Below are positions 1 to 6,499 of a stretch of 11,346 nt of DNA, piece by piece. Positions within the stretch are counted from its first letter, which is position 1; each line of letters starts with the position of its first letter. Under the pieces are notes generated by a model. That model had not been told where the DNA came from. It did no database searches and saw only the letters and a program-made list of their open reading frames with translations. This DNA comes from an uncultured Collinsella sp. (lineage in GTDB: Bacteria > Actinomycetota > Coriobacteriia > Coriobacteriales > Coriobacteriaceae): positions 1-11,346 of the forward strand of contig CAAENW010000275.1 in NCBI GenBank assembly GCA_900757265.1, in the 5' to 3' direction. The position numbers and the translations under genes were made by a program.

Positions 1-1244
1 ACCGCATACTCGCAGCCTTTCTGGCGGCGATCGTGATCGAGTTTCTTAAAGAAATCATCGTTCTTGTGTTTGGTCGCGGTCTCGTCGTTCTCGTTTTTCA
101 TCTCGAACATGATCGAAATGATCTCGTTGCCGCTCTCGTCACACTCGCGGAAGATAAAGTCGCCCTTGGTACCCTCGGATGCATCGTTATCCTTCTCGAA
201 ATACGCGTTGGGAAACGCCGTCATGCGCAGGCGGTTAAACTCGGTCTCGCAGTGCTGCTCGAGCGACTCGCCCACCATCTTGGTGGACAGGCGGACCTTC
301 ATGTCCTTAAGGCGCTCAATCTCTTCATCCTTGTAGCGAATCAGTTCCTCGTTCGCGCGCTTGGTCTGCGCAAGTTCGAGCTCGTGTGCCGCCTTGGCCT
401 GCTCCTCGCGTGAATCGCGCACCGCCAGCTCACTCGTGAGCTTGGCGCGGGCCTCGTCACGCTCACGCTCCGCCGCGGCGACCGCCTCCGATAGGTTCAT
501 CTTGGCCGTCAGTTCCTGTTCGCGCAGCTGAGCACGCAGACCCTCGGCCTCCTGCTCGGACTGAGCCTTTGCGACGGAAAACTTCTCCTGAACCTTCGCG
601 CGATAGTCAGCAAGCGTACGTTCGGCCTCGCTGCGAGCGGCCTCGAGCTCACGCTGCGACTCGGCCGCAGCAGCAGCAAGCGCCATCTCCTGGGCCTTGT
701 CCGCCGCGGCGAGCCTGGCTTGCAGCTCGGCAATCTGGGCATCACGTGCGGACAGGTCGTTTTGAGCAGCATTGCGTGCCGCTGCCTCGGCAAGCCTGGC
801 TTCATCATCTTTGCGCCCCAACTGCGCACGCAGGTTGTCGATCTCGCGCTGCAGTTCGGCATTCTCCTTTTGAGCATCGGCGCGGGCCTCAACCGCCGCA
901 CGCTGGCTTGCACTCTCGCGCTCTGCGGCAGCGCCCTCGAGCTTGGCGCGCAGCTCGGCAAGCTCGGCATCGCGCTTGGCAACCTCTTGTGCCAGCTCCT
1001 GGGCCGCGGCGTTCTTCTGCTCGACAAGCTGAGCATCGCGTTGAGACTCCGCCTCCTGCAGGGCAGACGCCGAACGCGAACGCTCAAGCTCCAGCGCCTG
1101 CTCGCCCTCGCGTCGAGCCGCCGCTACGCGCTCATCCAGGTCACGCGAGAACTCGGCATCGCGCACTTGCTTGACGATATCTGCATAGCCGGACGCATCG
1201 ACCTTAAACACTTCGCCGCAATGCGGGCACTTGATCTCGTTCAT
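1..1244 (-). CDS. DUF2130 domain protein with N-terminal CxxC and long coiled coil (3' end outside window)
   Basis: The first 414 codons are present; the C-terminus lies beyond the left edge. The start at 1244 is chosen because GAGGAG stands five bases before ATG. The protein opens MNEIKCPHCGEVF, a single CxxCG knuckle (Cys6, Cys9). From about residue 28 to 310 it is almost entirely Ala/Glu/Arg/Gln-rich heptad-like sequence, predicted to be a long coiled coil. The final part (about 315-414) matches what I recall of DUF2130: a GDFIF segment with Asp about 362, then FEMK with Glu about 381 and Lys about 383, then KLDHDRRQKGCEYAV. The D...ExK spacing resembles the PD-(D/E)XK nuclease fold, but that is inference. 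No signal peptide or membrane segment is seen, so it is probably cytoplasmic. Family function is unknown; nucleic-acid or phage-related roles are only suggested by the fold. It is separated from the upstream metallophosphoesterase by a terminator. Confidence 0.85.
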   Translation of the reverse strand, partial: MNEIKCPHCGEVFKVDASGYADIVKQVRDAEFSRDLDERVAAARREGEQALELERSRSASALQEAESQRDAQLVEQKNAAAQELAQEVAKRDAELAELRAKLEGAAAERESASQRAAVEARADAQKENAELQREIDNLRAQLGRKDDEARLAEAAARNAAQNDLSARDAQIAELQARLAAADKAQEMALAAAAAESQRELEAARSEAERTLADYRAKVQEKFSVAKAQSEQEAEGLRAQLREQELTAKMNLSEAVAAAERERDEARAKLTSELAVRDSREEQAKAAHELELAQTKRANEELIRYKDEEIERLKDMKVRLSTKMVGESLEQHCETEFNRLRMTAFPNAYFEKDNDASEGTKGDFIFRECDESGNEIISIMFEMKNENDETATKHKNDDFFKKLDHDRRQKGCEYA

Positions 1245-1302
1245 GGCAGCTCCTCGATGGACGCAAATTTAAACCGTCTACACTCTACCGCGCCGCGCGG
1301 AC

Positions 1303-1337
1303 AAAAAAGGCGCCGCTGCCATAATGGCAACGGCGCC
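1303..1337 (-). terminator. Rho-independent terminator of the metallophosphoesterase gene
   Basis: Arms 1309-1321 and 1325-1337 form a 13-bp GC-rich stem with one C-A mismatch and a 3-nt loop. On the minus strand the stem is followed by six T residues (1308-1303). It lies 46 bases beyond the stop of the gene at 1383-1928 and before the DUF2130 start, so it separates the two transcription units. Confidence 0.8.
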
Positions 1338-1339
1338 AG

Positions 1340-1376
1340 AACCACCACAAAGGTGCCTGTCCCCTTCGTGGCGGTT
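1340..1376. repeat. REP-like imperfect palindrome
   Basis: AACCACCAC (1340-1348) and GTGGCGGTT (1368-1376) pair over 9 bp with one mismatch. The loop has short AAGG/CCTT complementarity and contains GGTGCCTGTCCCC. It sits between the stop at 1383 and the terminator. The GGGGACAGGCACC core (minus strand) resembles short intergenic palindromes often repeated through bacterial genomes, and shares GGGGAC with the palindrome at 11206-11249. Only one copy is visible here, so the repeat call is inference. Confidence 0.4.
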
Positions 1377-1382
1377 TGCGAG

Positions 1383-1928
1383 CTACAGGCCAAAGAAATT
1401 CAGGATCTGGTCTCGGCTTACGGGCTTGTAGTTGTTGGCGTCGAGGCCCACATCGTAGCGGTAAATGGGACGTTCGCGATCGCGGTTGCGCGCGTTGACG
1501 CGGTCTCCCCTGCTGTGGATATGTCCGTGCAGCATGATGGCACCGCGCGCCTTGCCATTCCAGCTGAGCATGGGGTAGTGGCTCATCACCAGACGATGGC
1601 CCTTGGCATAGCCCGGGGCAACCTCCAGGTAATCGCGCACCTCATCCCAAATGTGCGGCGCGTCCGGATCTTCCCAATCGCCGTCATGGTTGCCACGAAT
1701 GAGCGCCACGTTCTGGCATTTGATACGCTCGCGCAGGCGCACTGCCTCCGCCAGGGGCAAACGATAGGTAAAGTCACCCAAAATGTAGAGACGGTCGTCC
1801 GTCGCCACGCACTCATTGATGGCATCGATGACCTTGCGGTTCATCTCCTCGACCGAATCAAACGGCCGATCCATATCGTGCAAGATATTCGTATCGCCCA
1901 GGTGCAGGTCGGCGGTAAACCACATCAT
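1383..1928 (-). CDS. Calcineurin-like metallophosphoesterase
   Basis: This is a compact, probably two-metal phosphoesterase; substrate unknown. The motifs appear in the order expected for the family: FTADLHLGD at the N-terminus (Asp and His ligands), ILGDFTYR (GD), RGNHDGD (GNHD), MSHYPM (His) and LHGHIHSRGD (GHxH) near residue 135. An ATG at 1943 would give 186 residues but has no ribosome binding site. GAGGA lies eight bases before the ATG at 1928, with a second in-frame ATG at 1925. Starting at 1928 or 1925 also places the DxH motif at the extreme N-terminus, as usual in this family. The product is then 181 or 180 residues. No signal peptide is seen. It has its own likely -10 box (TATACT) and a terminator, so it is probably monocistronic. 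The exact role (nucleotide, phosphodiester or protein phosphatase) cannot be told. Confidence 0.9.
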   Translation of the reverse strand: MMWFTADLHLGDTNILHDMDRPFDSVEEMNRKVIDAINECVATDDRLYILGDFTYRLPLAEAVRLRERIKCQNVALIRGNHDGDWEDPDAPHIWDEVRDYLEVAPGYAKGHRLVMSHYPMLSWNGKARGAIMLHGHIHSRGDRVNARNRDRERPIYRYDVGLDANNYKPVSRDQILNFFGL

Positions 1929-1949
1929 CGTCTGTATCCTCATTTCGCA

Positions 1950-1974
1950 ACGTGTCTAACACGTGCCTAGTATA
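1950..1974 (-). promoter_or_regulatory. Candidate -10 box and overlapping palindrome before the metallophosphoesterase
   Basis: On the minus strand TATACT (1974-1969) matches the -10 consensus at five of six positions; no convincing -35 box is visible. Just downstream, over the expected transcription start, is a perfect palindrome ACGTGT-TAG-ACACGT (1964-1950). Its place suggests an operator or a short 5' hairpin. No regulator is identified. Confidence 0.4.
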
Positions 1975-1994
1975 CAGACGCTTTGGCGCGTCGG

Positions 1995-2174
1995 TTAGCC
2001 AAAGAGCCCACCGAACGGACCTCGGCGGCGTTTGTCTTTCTTTTTCGACGCGTCACCCTGGGCGTTCTTGTCCTGCCGCTTCTTCCGGTCCTGCTCCAAC
2101 TCATCGTCATCGAGCAGCATATCCCACTCAAACGGATCGTCTGTCAGATCGAACAGGTCGTCGTCATCAACCAT
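1995..2174 (-). CDS. Small charged hypothetical protein (59 aa)
   Basis: I do not recognise this protein. The start at 2174 is preferred over the ATG at 2186 because GGAGG lies just before it, and the upstream ATG has no binding site and contains this Shine-Dalgarno within its own first codons. The sequence is strikingly bipolar: the first half is very acidic (MVDDDDLFDLTDDPFEWDMLLDDDELE), the second strongly basic (KKRQDK, KKKDKRRR), and it ends GPFGGLFG. It has no membrane segment or cysteine. It begins 18 bases after the HIRAN gene stop, so the two are probably co-transcribed. The acidic N-terminus and basic tail suggest a disordered protein that binds a protein or nucleic acid, but this is only a guess. 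A short GACGC/GCGTC hairpin (1977-1992) follows its stop but lacks a T tract. Confidence 0.65.
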   Translation of the reverse strand: MVDDDDLFDLTDDPFEWDMLLDDDELEQDRKKRQDKNAQGDASKKKDKRRRGPFGGLFG

Positions 2175-2192
2175 GACCGCCTCCATTGCCGA

Positions 2193-2519
2193 CTAGCGGG
2201 CATCCACCACATAGAGGCCAACGCGCACCTGATGCCACGGGCTGCGCTCGGGAGCAACCTGCTGCACACGGGCTTCAAATACGTCCTCATGCCCGTAATA
2301 CATCATCAAGGACAGCGGGCCAACCTCGCTTCCCGGAACATAGCCAAGCTTGGTGTTGCCGTAATAGATCGCAACCGCCTCGGGGTCATGGGGATTATCG
2401 CGCTCGGCACACAGCGTCAGCTTATCGCCCACTTTAAGATCGCCCAAGACCAAGGCGCCATCGGCATACTGAAATCCTGCAATATGAAACGACAAAAGAA
2501 CACGTGAAGGCTCGTACAT
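2193..2519 (-). CDS. HIRAN-domain protein (108 aa)
   Basis: HIRAN domains occur in SWI2/SNF2 helicases and as small stand-alone proteins; in human HLTF the domain binds 3' ends of single-stranded DNA. Here the whole protein is one domain. The segment AERDNPHDPEAVAIYY followed by TKLGYVPGSEV is the characteristic 'R..NP.D..A(V/I).(V/I)....LGY(V/I)P' core. An upstream ATG at 2552 (119 aa) lacks a ribosome binding site, whereas GAGGAG stands five bases before the ATG at 2519, which gives MYEPSRVLLSF. No membrane or signal sequence. It is followed 18 bases later by the small charged protein, a likely two-gene operon. Stand-alone HIRAN proteins are often uncharacterised; a DNA-damage or mobile-DNA role is possible but not shown. 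Confidence 0.8.
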   Translation of the reverse strand: MYEPSRVLLSFHIAGFQYADGALVLGDLKVGDKLTLCAERDNPHDPEAVAIYYGNTKLGYVPGSEVGPLSLMMYYGHEDVFEARVQQVAPERSPWHQVRVGLYVVDAR

Positions 2520-2754
2520 GGCAACTCCTCTAACGACCGAATAAACCGGCACTTAACCTTACTGAGAAGCTTACGGGCCCGTGCGGACAAAATTTCACCC
2601 GCTCGCACCTTTCGCCCATTTGCCGCAACGCTTGCGAGACAGAGCGCTTGCAGATAAGATAGAGGCACGGATGGCACCCGTTGCAGCGGGTCTTGCCAAC
2701 TCCAGTGCACGTTTACATCGTGAGAAGTGGCCGTCTTCGCTTACGCGGGGGCGG
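2520..2754. other. Intergenic region without a supported large gene
   Basis: Open frames here are poor shadows without ribosome binding sites. Visible structures are a self-complementary ACGGGCCCGT (2574-2583) and a short hairpin with arms ACCCG/CGGGT near 2675-2695; neither has a T tract. It must hold the promoter of the HIRAN gene (minus strand), but I could not find a convincing -35/-10 pair. Confidence 0.4.
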
Positions 2755-2838
2755 CTATTTCATTCGGCCGATAAACAGGCCGAGTTCGATAGCCGCGATT
2801 AACAACGCCAGTAACGAAATAACATCGCTTACGTTCAT
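2755..2838 (-). CDS. 27-residue membrane peptide, possible type I toxin-like
   Basis: The reading frame is ATG to TAG on the minus strand. It encodes MNVSDVISLLALLIAAIELG followed by LFIGRMK. One hydrophobic helix (about residues 6-24) is flanked by an Asp near the N-terminus and a basic GRMK tail. This is the layout of small 'holin-like' or type I toxin peptides and also of small regulatory membrane proteins; I cannot place it in a named family. AAGGGA lies six bases before the ATG, and that binding site is buried in the hairpin at 2840-2864. It is transcribed in the direction of, and just beyond, the alcohol/aldehyde dehydrogenase operon, so it may be read from operon read-through or its own promoter. 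No antisense RNA or clear terminator could be identified. A 65-codon frame overlapping it (2741-2938) has no binding site and was rejected. Confidence 0.5.
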   Translation of the reverse strand: MNVSDVISLLALLIAAIELGLFIGRMK

Positions 2839-2839
2839 A

Positions 2840-2864
2840 CCAATTCCCTTCTAAAGGGACTTGG
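2840..2864 (-). promoter_or_regulatory. Hairpin sequestering the ribosome binding site of the 27-aa peptide
   Basis: On the minus-strand RNA, CCAA-G-TCCCTT (2864-2854) pairs with AAGGGA-A-TTGG (2850-2840): ten base pairs with one mismatch and a TAG loop. The Shine-Dalgarno AAGGGA is wholly in the 3' arm, and the stem ends one base before the start codon. Folding would block translation. Confidence 0.6.
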
Positions 2865-2896
2865 CCCATCCGTACCCCATAGCAGTAGTCTAACGT

Positions 2897-2940
2897 AAAT
2901 GGCAGGTAATAGGAACATTTGTTCGTATTACCTGCCATTT
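2897..2940 (-). terminator. Large hairpin directly after the aldehyde dehydrogenase stop
   Basis: Arms 2897-2911 and 2926-2940 are a perfect 15-bp inverted repeat (AAATGGCAGGTAATA). After one G-G mismatch there are four more pairs (GAAC/GTTC) and an ATTT loop. It starts one base after the ALDH stop codon, so a terminator or 3'-end processing and stability structure is likely, but the T tract is only three bases, so efficiency is uncertain. Its apex contains AACATTTGTTCG (2914-2925), which is repeated in the operon's promoter region. Confidence 0.55.
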
Positions 2941-2941
2941 T

Positions 2942-4321
2942 CTAATGCACGAATATGCGCACGAACTTGTGCTTCCAGCTCTCATAAGGGGCGTAGCGGA
3001 ACGGCACGTCCAGCCACGTTGCCTTGTTCACGATGCTCTTCTTGTGGCTAAACGTATCGAAGCTCTCGCGGCCATGGTACTGGCCCATACCGCTCGCACC
3101 CATGCCGCCGAAGCCCATATGACTCGTAGCCAAGTGCATGATCGTGTCGTTAACGCAGCCGCCGCCAAAGGGCACGTAGCGCACAAAGCGCTCCTGAACT
3201 GCGCGATCCTGGCTAAAGATATACAGGGCCAGCGGCGTCGGACGATCTGCAATAAACGCCTCGGCCTCATCCAGGCTCTCAAACGTCAGCACCGGCAAGA
3301 TGGGACCGAAAATCTCTTCCTGCATCACGGCGTCCTCAGGCGCCACGCCGTCTAGGATCGTCGGCTCAATCTTGAGCGACGACTCGCGCGCCGTGCCTCC
3401 CAGCACAACCTTGTCGGGGTCGATCAGCCCGCGCACGCGCGCAAAATGCTTGGCGTTGACGATATGACCGTAATCCTCGTTGTCGAGCGGATGCTCGCCA
3501 AACATGCGACGGGTCTCCTCCCTGATGAGGCCCAACAGCTCATCGTGTACGCGCGTATCGACCAGCAGGTAGTCGGGCGCCACGCAGGTCTGCCCCACGT
3601 TGAGCCATTTACCAAAGGCGATGCGCCGTGCCGCGACTTTTAAGTTTGCCGTGGCATCCACAATGCAGGGGCTCTTTCCGCCCAGCTCAAGCGTCACGGG
3701 CGTCAGGTTTTTACTTGCGCGCTCCATGACGAGCTTGCCGACCGAAACGCTACCGGTAAAGAAAATCTTGTCCCAGCACTCATCGAGCAGTGCTTCGTTC
3801 TCGGCACGGCCGCCTTCTACAACCGTCACCAGGCGCGGATCAAATGCCTCTTCGCAGATTTGCTTGAGCACCGCGCTCGATGCCGGGGCATAGGCGCTCG
3901 GCTTGATGACCACGGTATTGCCCGCGGCAAGGGCTCCAGCGAGCGGCTCGAGCGTCAACAAAAACGGATAGTTCCATGGAGCCATGATGAGCGTGACGCC
4001 ATAGGGCACGGCCTGCGTCTTACACACGCTCACGGCGTTGGCGAGGTCGCACGGGCGCAGGCGCGGGCGACTCCATCGAGCAACATGCGCAATCTGATGA
4101 CGAATCTCGGAAAGCGAGGTGCCGATCTCACACATATAGGCCTCGTCATGCGACTTTCCCAAATCGGTCTTGAGCGCATGGGCAATATCGGTCTCGTGTG
4201 CCCGCACCGCCTCGCGCAGGCGCACGAGGGCGCGACGTCGAGCATCGACATCAAACGTGGCGCGCGTCTTAAAGTAGGCGCGCTGTTCGCCGACAATGCG
4301 CGCGATTTCCTCGGTGTTCAT
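2942..4321 (-). CDS. NAD(P)-dependent aldehyde dehydrogenase, class 3-like
   Basis: Oxidises aldehydes to carboxylic acids using NAD(P)+. At 459 residues it has the short length of class 3 (ALDH3/YwdH/CALDH-type) enzymes rather than the roughly 490 of class 1/2. Visible motifs: APWNYP (oxyanion Asn about 117), NTVVIKPS (cofactor Lys about 140), FFTGS (about 187-191), LELGGKSP (general base Glu about 212), GQTCVAPDY (nucleophile Cys about 246), EEIFGP (about 334-339) and a GFGGMGASGMGQYHGRESFDTFSH segment typical of ALDH3. No CoA-acylating features or membrane anchor are seen, so it is likely soluble and cytoplasmic. AGGAGG precedes the ATG by four bases and overlaps the stop of the alcohol dehydrogenase gene. 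The two genes are eight bases apart and surely co-transcribed, consistent with sequential alcohol to aldehyde to acid conversion, or the reverse. The substrate cannot be told. Confidence 0.93.
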   Translation of the reverse strand: MNTEEIARIVGEQRAYFKTRATFDVDARRRALVRLREAVRAHETDIAHALKTDLGKSHDEAYMCEIGTSLSEIRHQIAHVARWSRPRLRPCDLANAVSVCKTQAVPYGVTLIMAPWNYPFLLTLEPLAGALAAGNTVVIKPSAYAPASSAVLKQICEEAFDPRLVTVVEGGRAENEALLDECWDKIFFTGSVSVGKLVMERASKNLTPVTLELGGKSPCIVDATANLKVAARRIAFGKWLNVGQTCVAPDYLLVDTRVHDELLGLIREETRRMFGEHPLDNEDYGHIVNAKHFARVRGLIDPDKVVLGGTARESSLKIEPTILDGVAPEDAVMQEEIFGPILPVLTFESLDEAEAFIADRPTPLALYIFSQDRAVQERFVRYVPFGGGCVNDTIMHLATSHMGFGGMGASGMGQYHGRESFDTFSHKKSIVNKATWLDVPFRYAPYESWKHKFVRIFVH

Positions 4322-4329
4322 GGGCCCTC

Positions 4330-5550
4330 CTAGTTCTCATCCTCAAACATACCACCCGCGACGACCTCGTACATACGCTCGAGCTCCAAACGGTCCATCA
4401 AAAGTGGAACGGGGTATAGCGGATTGGCCTCGGCATCGGCATGGGCCGCCATTTGCGGAATATCGGAGCGGCGAATGCCCGTCACATATTTGGGAATGCC
4501 CAAGGCGGCATTCATGCGGTCGACCCAATCGATAAAGGCCTCGGCCGCAAGACTGTCCTGCGCGTTAGCCGGCGCGATACCGGCCATGCGAGCAAGATCG
4601 GCAAGCTTGGGGGCGGCGGCGTCACCATAAGCGCGAAGCATGTGCGGCAGGATGATCGCGTTGGCCAAACCGTGCGGAATTCCGTATCGGCCGCCCAGAC
4701 TGTGCGCGATGGCATGCACGTATCCGACATAGGAGCGGGTAAATGCAACACCCGCTTTATACGCCGCCGAAAGCATATTGCGACGAGCGCGCATGTCGTC
4801 GCCATGCTCATAAGCCTCGGGCAAATTGTCGTGAATGAGCTGGACCGCCTGACGCGCCATCTTGCGCGTGTAGGGCGTGGTGCTACGGCCGATAAAGGCC
4901 TCGACGGCATGCGTCAGGGCATCCATGCCCGTCTGCCCCGTAATGGAGGCGGGCAGGCCGCGTGTAAACTCGGGGTCGTGCACCGCAAAGCGCGGGATAA
5001 GCACAAAGTCGTTAATGGGGTACTTGTAGTGCGTCTCGTCATCGGTAATTACCGCCGCGAGTGTGACTTCGCTTCCCGTACCGGCGGTAGTGGGAACCGC
5101 AATAAGCAGCGGCAGGAGACGGTGGACGCGCAACAGGCCACGCATCTTGTTGATGGGCTTATTTGGCTGTGCGATGCGTGCGCCCACACCCTTGGCGCAG
5201 TCCATGGCCGAACCGCCACCAAAGCCGATAATGGCCTGGCAGGCGCTCTCGCGATACAGGGACGCCGCTTCCTCCACGTTTGAGACCGTGGGATTCGCAC
5301 GCGTTTCGGCATAGACCGTAACGCCAATCCCCTGAGCCGTAAGCGCACGCTCGAGTGATGCCGTGAGTCCCAAACGAGCAATACCAGGGTCTGTCACGAT
5401 AAGGACCTTCTGGATCGAGCGCTTTTGAAGCACTGCGGGCACATCCTCGGCATGCTCCAAAATGCGCGGCTCGGTATAGGGCAGGATCGGCAATGCGATG
5501 CGAAAAACCGTCTGATATGTTCGGCACCAGGCGCGGCGGGCTAGATGCAT
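4330..5550 (-). CDS. Iron-containing (group III) alcohol dehydrogenase
   Basis: Interconverts alcohols and aldehydes with NAD(P)H. The start at 5550 (MHLARRAW, 406 residues) is chosen over an ATG at 5619 because AAGGAG lies eight bases before it; the longer form would also run through the promoter palindromes. Motifs: GFGGGSAMDCAKG (nucleotide binding, about 109-121), PTTAGTGSEVT (about 153-163), then metal ligands Asp210 and His214 in GMDALTHAVEAF, His279 in VHAIAHSLGG and His293 in GIPHGLANA. All four Fe-ADH ligands are present. No signal peptide; soluble. The N-terminal 30 residues (RAWCRTYQTVFRIALPILPY) extend before the usual family start and are common to one ADH subgroup. Its stop overlaps the ALDH ribosome binding site. 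Divergent to the rubrerythrin gene across 257 bases. Confidence 0.93.
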   Translation of the reverse strand: MHLARRAWCRTYQTVFRIALPILPYTEPRILEHAEDVPAVLQKRSIQKVLIVTDPGIARLGLTASLERALTAQGIGVTVYAETRANPTVSNVEEAASLYRESACQAIIGFGGGSAMDCAKGVGARIAQPNKPINKMRGLLRVHRLLPLLIAVPTTAGTGSEVTLAAVITDDETHYKYPINDFVLIPRFAVHDPEFTRGLPASITGQTGMDALTHAVEAFIGRSTTPYTRKMARQAVQLIHDNLPEAYEHGDDMRARRNMLSAAYKAGVAFTRSYVGYVHAIAHSLGGRYGIPHGLANAIILPHMLRAYGDAAAPKLADLARMAGIAPANAQDSLAAEAFIDWVDRMNAALGIPKYVTGIRRSDIPQMAAHADAEANPLYPVPLLMDRLELERMYEVVAGGMFEDEN

Positions 5551-5564
5551 AAAGGAAACTCCTT

Positions 5565-5602
5565 CATTTGTTGATAGGTCAACATTTGTTCGACCGATTG
5601 TA
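5565..5602 (-). promoter_or_regulatory. Promoter and operator-like repeats of the ADH-ALDH operon
   Basis: On the minus strand TACAAT (5602-5597) is a five-of-six -10 box; no good -35 is seen, as in activated promoters. Downstream is a palindrome TGTTGA-N4-TCAACA (5569-5584, plus-strand reading), and two direct copies of CATTTGTT (5565-5572 and 5583-5590) lie across it. The longer AACATTTGTTCG (5581-5592) covers the expected transcription start. A regulator site is likely but unidentified. Confidence 0.45.
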
Positions 5603-5695
5603 CTCATCGGCGTCCGCATATGGCTTGCAAATCGTTAATCAATCAACATCTTCACATGCCGAAAATTGTTTTATTAAAAATCATTCCTAATAGGC

Positions 5696-5723
5696 TTCAC
5701 ATTCGGTCGCATTTATGGATAAT
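5696..5723 (+). promoter_or_regulatory. Promoter of the rubrerythrin gene
   Basis: TTCACA (5696-5701) and GATAAT (5718-5723) each match the sigma-70 consensus at five of six positions with a 16-base spacer. This predicts a start near 5730 and a leader of about 78 bases. The leader contains a 7-bp inverted repeat CGTCCGG/CCGGACG (5742-5748 and 5766-5772) and a CGATC/GATCG pair around the Shine-Dalgarno. No clear Fur or PerR box was recognised upstream. Confidence 0.55.
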
Positions 5724-5807
5724 AGAACTCGTCAAGACGCACGTCCGGAGAGGGCCCTTACGGGACCGGACGAGCGCACCATCGCCATCGATCGAAAGGA
5801 TCGAATC

Positions 5808-6368
5808 ATGAAGTTTGTTTGCCCCGTTTGCGGTTATGTGGAAGAGTTCGACGGCGACCAGCTGCCCGAGGATTTCAAGTGCCCCCAGTGCGGCGTTCCC
5901 GGCTCTCGCTTCCTGAAGCAGGAGGAGGGTCAGCTCGAGTGGGCTGCCGAGCACGTCGTGGGCGTCGCCAAGATGGAGGGCGTCTCCGAGGACATCGTTG
6001 CTGACCTGCGCGCCAACTTTGAGGGCGAGTGCTCCGAGGTCGGTATGTACCTGGCCATGGCTCGCGTTGCTCATCGCGAGGGTTATCCCGAGATCGGCCT
6101 GTACTGGGAGAAGGCTGCCCACGAGGAGGCCGAGCACGCCGCCAAGTTCGCCGAGCTCCTGGGCGAGGTTGTGACCGACTCCACCAAGAAGAACCTCGAG
6201 ATGCGCGTTGAGGCCGAGAATGGCGCCACCGCCGGCAAGACCGATCTCGCTAAGCGCGCCAAGGCCGCTGGCCTCGATGCCATCCACGACACCGTGCACG
6301 AGATGGCTCGCGACGAGGCTCGCCACGGCAAGGCTTTCGCCGGTCTGCTCAAGCGCTACTTTGGCTAA
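5808..6368 (+). CDS. Reverse rubrerythrin (rubredoxin-like domain followed by diiron ferritin-like domain)
   Basis: A non-haem iron peroxidase: rubrerythrins reduce hydrogen peroxide to water with electrons from NAD(P)H through rubredoxin-type centres, protecting anaerobes. The product has 186 residues. The N-terminal rubredoxin-like knot has CPVCG (Cys5, Cys8) and CPQCG (Cys25, Cys28). The ferritin-like four-helix domain (about 45-186) has diiron-site candidates in FEGE (Glu72, Glu74), HEEAEH (Glu106/107, His110) and [10 protein letters not shown] (Glu165, Glu170, His173). Rubredoxin at the N-terminus is the reverse of classical rubrerythrin and matches the clostridial reverse type. Although the frame extends upstream to 5715, AAGGA lies before the ATG at 5808 and the protein starts at the rubredoxin motif. 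Codon choice is strongly biased (GAG, GCC, AAG), suggesting high expression. Monocistronic, with promoter and terminator. Confidence 0.95.
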   Translation: MKFVCPVCGYVEEFDGDQLPEDFKCPQCGVPGSRFLKQEEGQLEWAAEHVVGVAKMEGVSEDIVADLRANFEGECSEVGMYLAMARVAHREGYPEIGLYWEKAAHEEAEHAAKFAELLGEVVTDSTKKNLEMRVEAENGATAGKTDLAKRAKAAGLDAIHDTVHEMARDEARHGKAFAGLLKRYFG

Positions 6369-6403
6369 GCCAGCCGCCTGAGAGATAATCTCTAGCTTGA
6401 TGA

Positions 6404-6433
6404 GGCCCGGACCGTATTGGTTCGGGCCTTTTT
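6404..6433 (+). terminator. Rho-independent terminator of the rubrerythrin gene
   Basis: GGCCCGGACC (6404-6413) pairs with GGTTCGGGCC (6419-6428) over ten pairs (one G-U) with a five-base loop, followed by five T residues. It lies 36 bases after the stop. A smaller AGAGA/TCTCT pair (6381-6393) precedes it. Confidence 0.92.
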
Positions 6434-6499
6434 CGTGCCTCACGAACTTGTTAACGCCCTGAAACAGGACCGCCTTCGGCATCGGCTTCTCGTCAAAAA
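6434..6499. other. Short intergenic stretch between terminator and repeat element A
   Basis: I see no gene or clear signal in these 66 bases. Confidence 0.3.

Noticed and set aside
720-1970. 416-codon plus-strand frame spanning two minus-strand genes
   Set aside because: It is antisense to the clear DUF2130 and metallophosphoesterase motifs and crosses the terminator and REP-like palindrome; no ribosome binding site.
2640-2720. Possible tRNA or structured RNA between HIRAN gene and small peptide
   Set aside because: The ACCCG/CGGGT hairpin does not extend to a cloverleaf and no acceptor or T-loop sequence is seen.
2741-2938. 65-codon minus-strand frame overlapping the small membrane peptide
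   Set aside because: It begins inside the long hairpin, lacks a ribosome binding site and has no recognisable composition; the 27-codon frame has a proper start.
4441-5283. 280-codon plus-strand frame within the alcohol dehydrogenase
   Set aside because: Antisense shadow of a gene with all four metal ligands and the NAD motif.
5640-5695. Fur/PerR box before rubrerythrin
   Set aside because: The AT-rich stretch has TTATTA/TAATA half sites, but spacing and sequence do not match a Fur or PerR consensus well enough.
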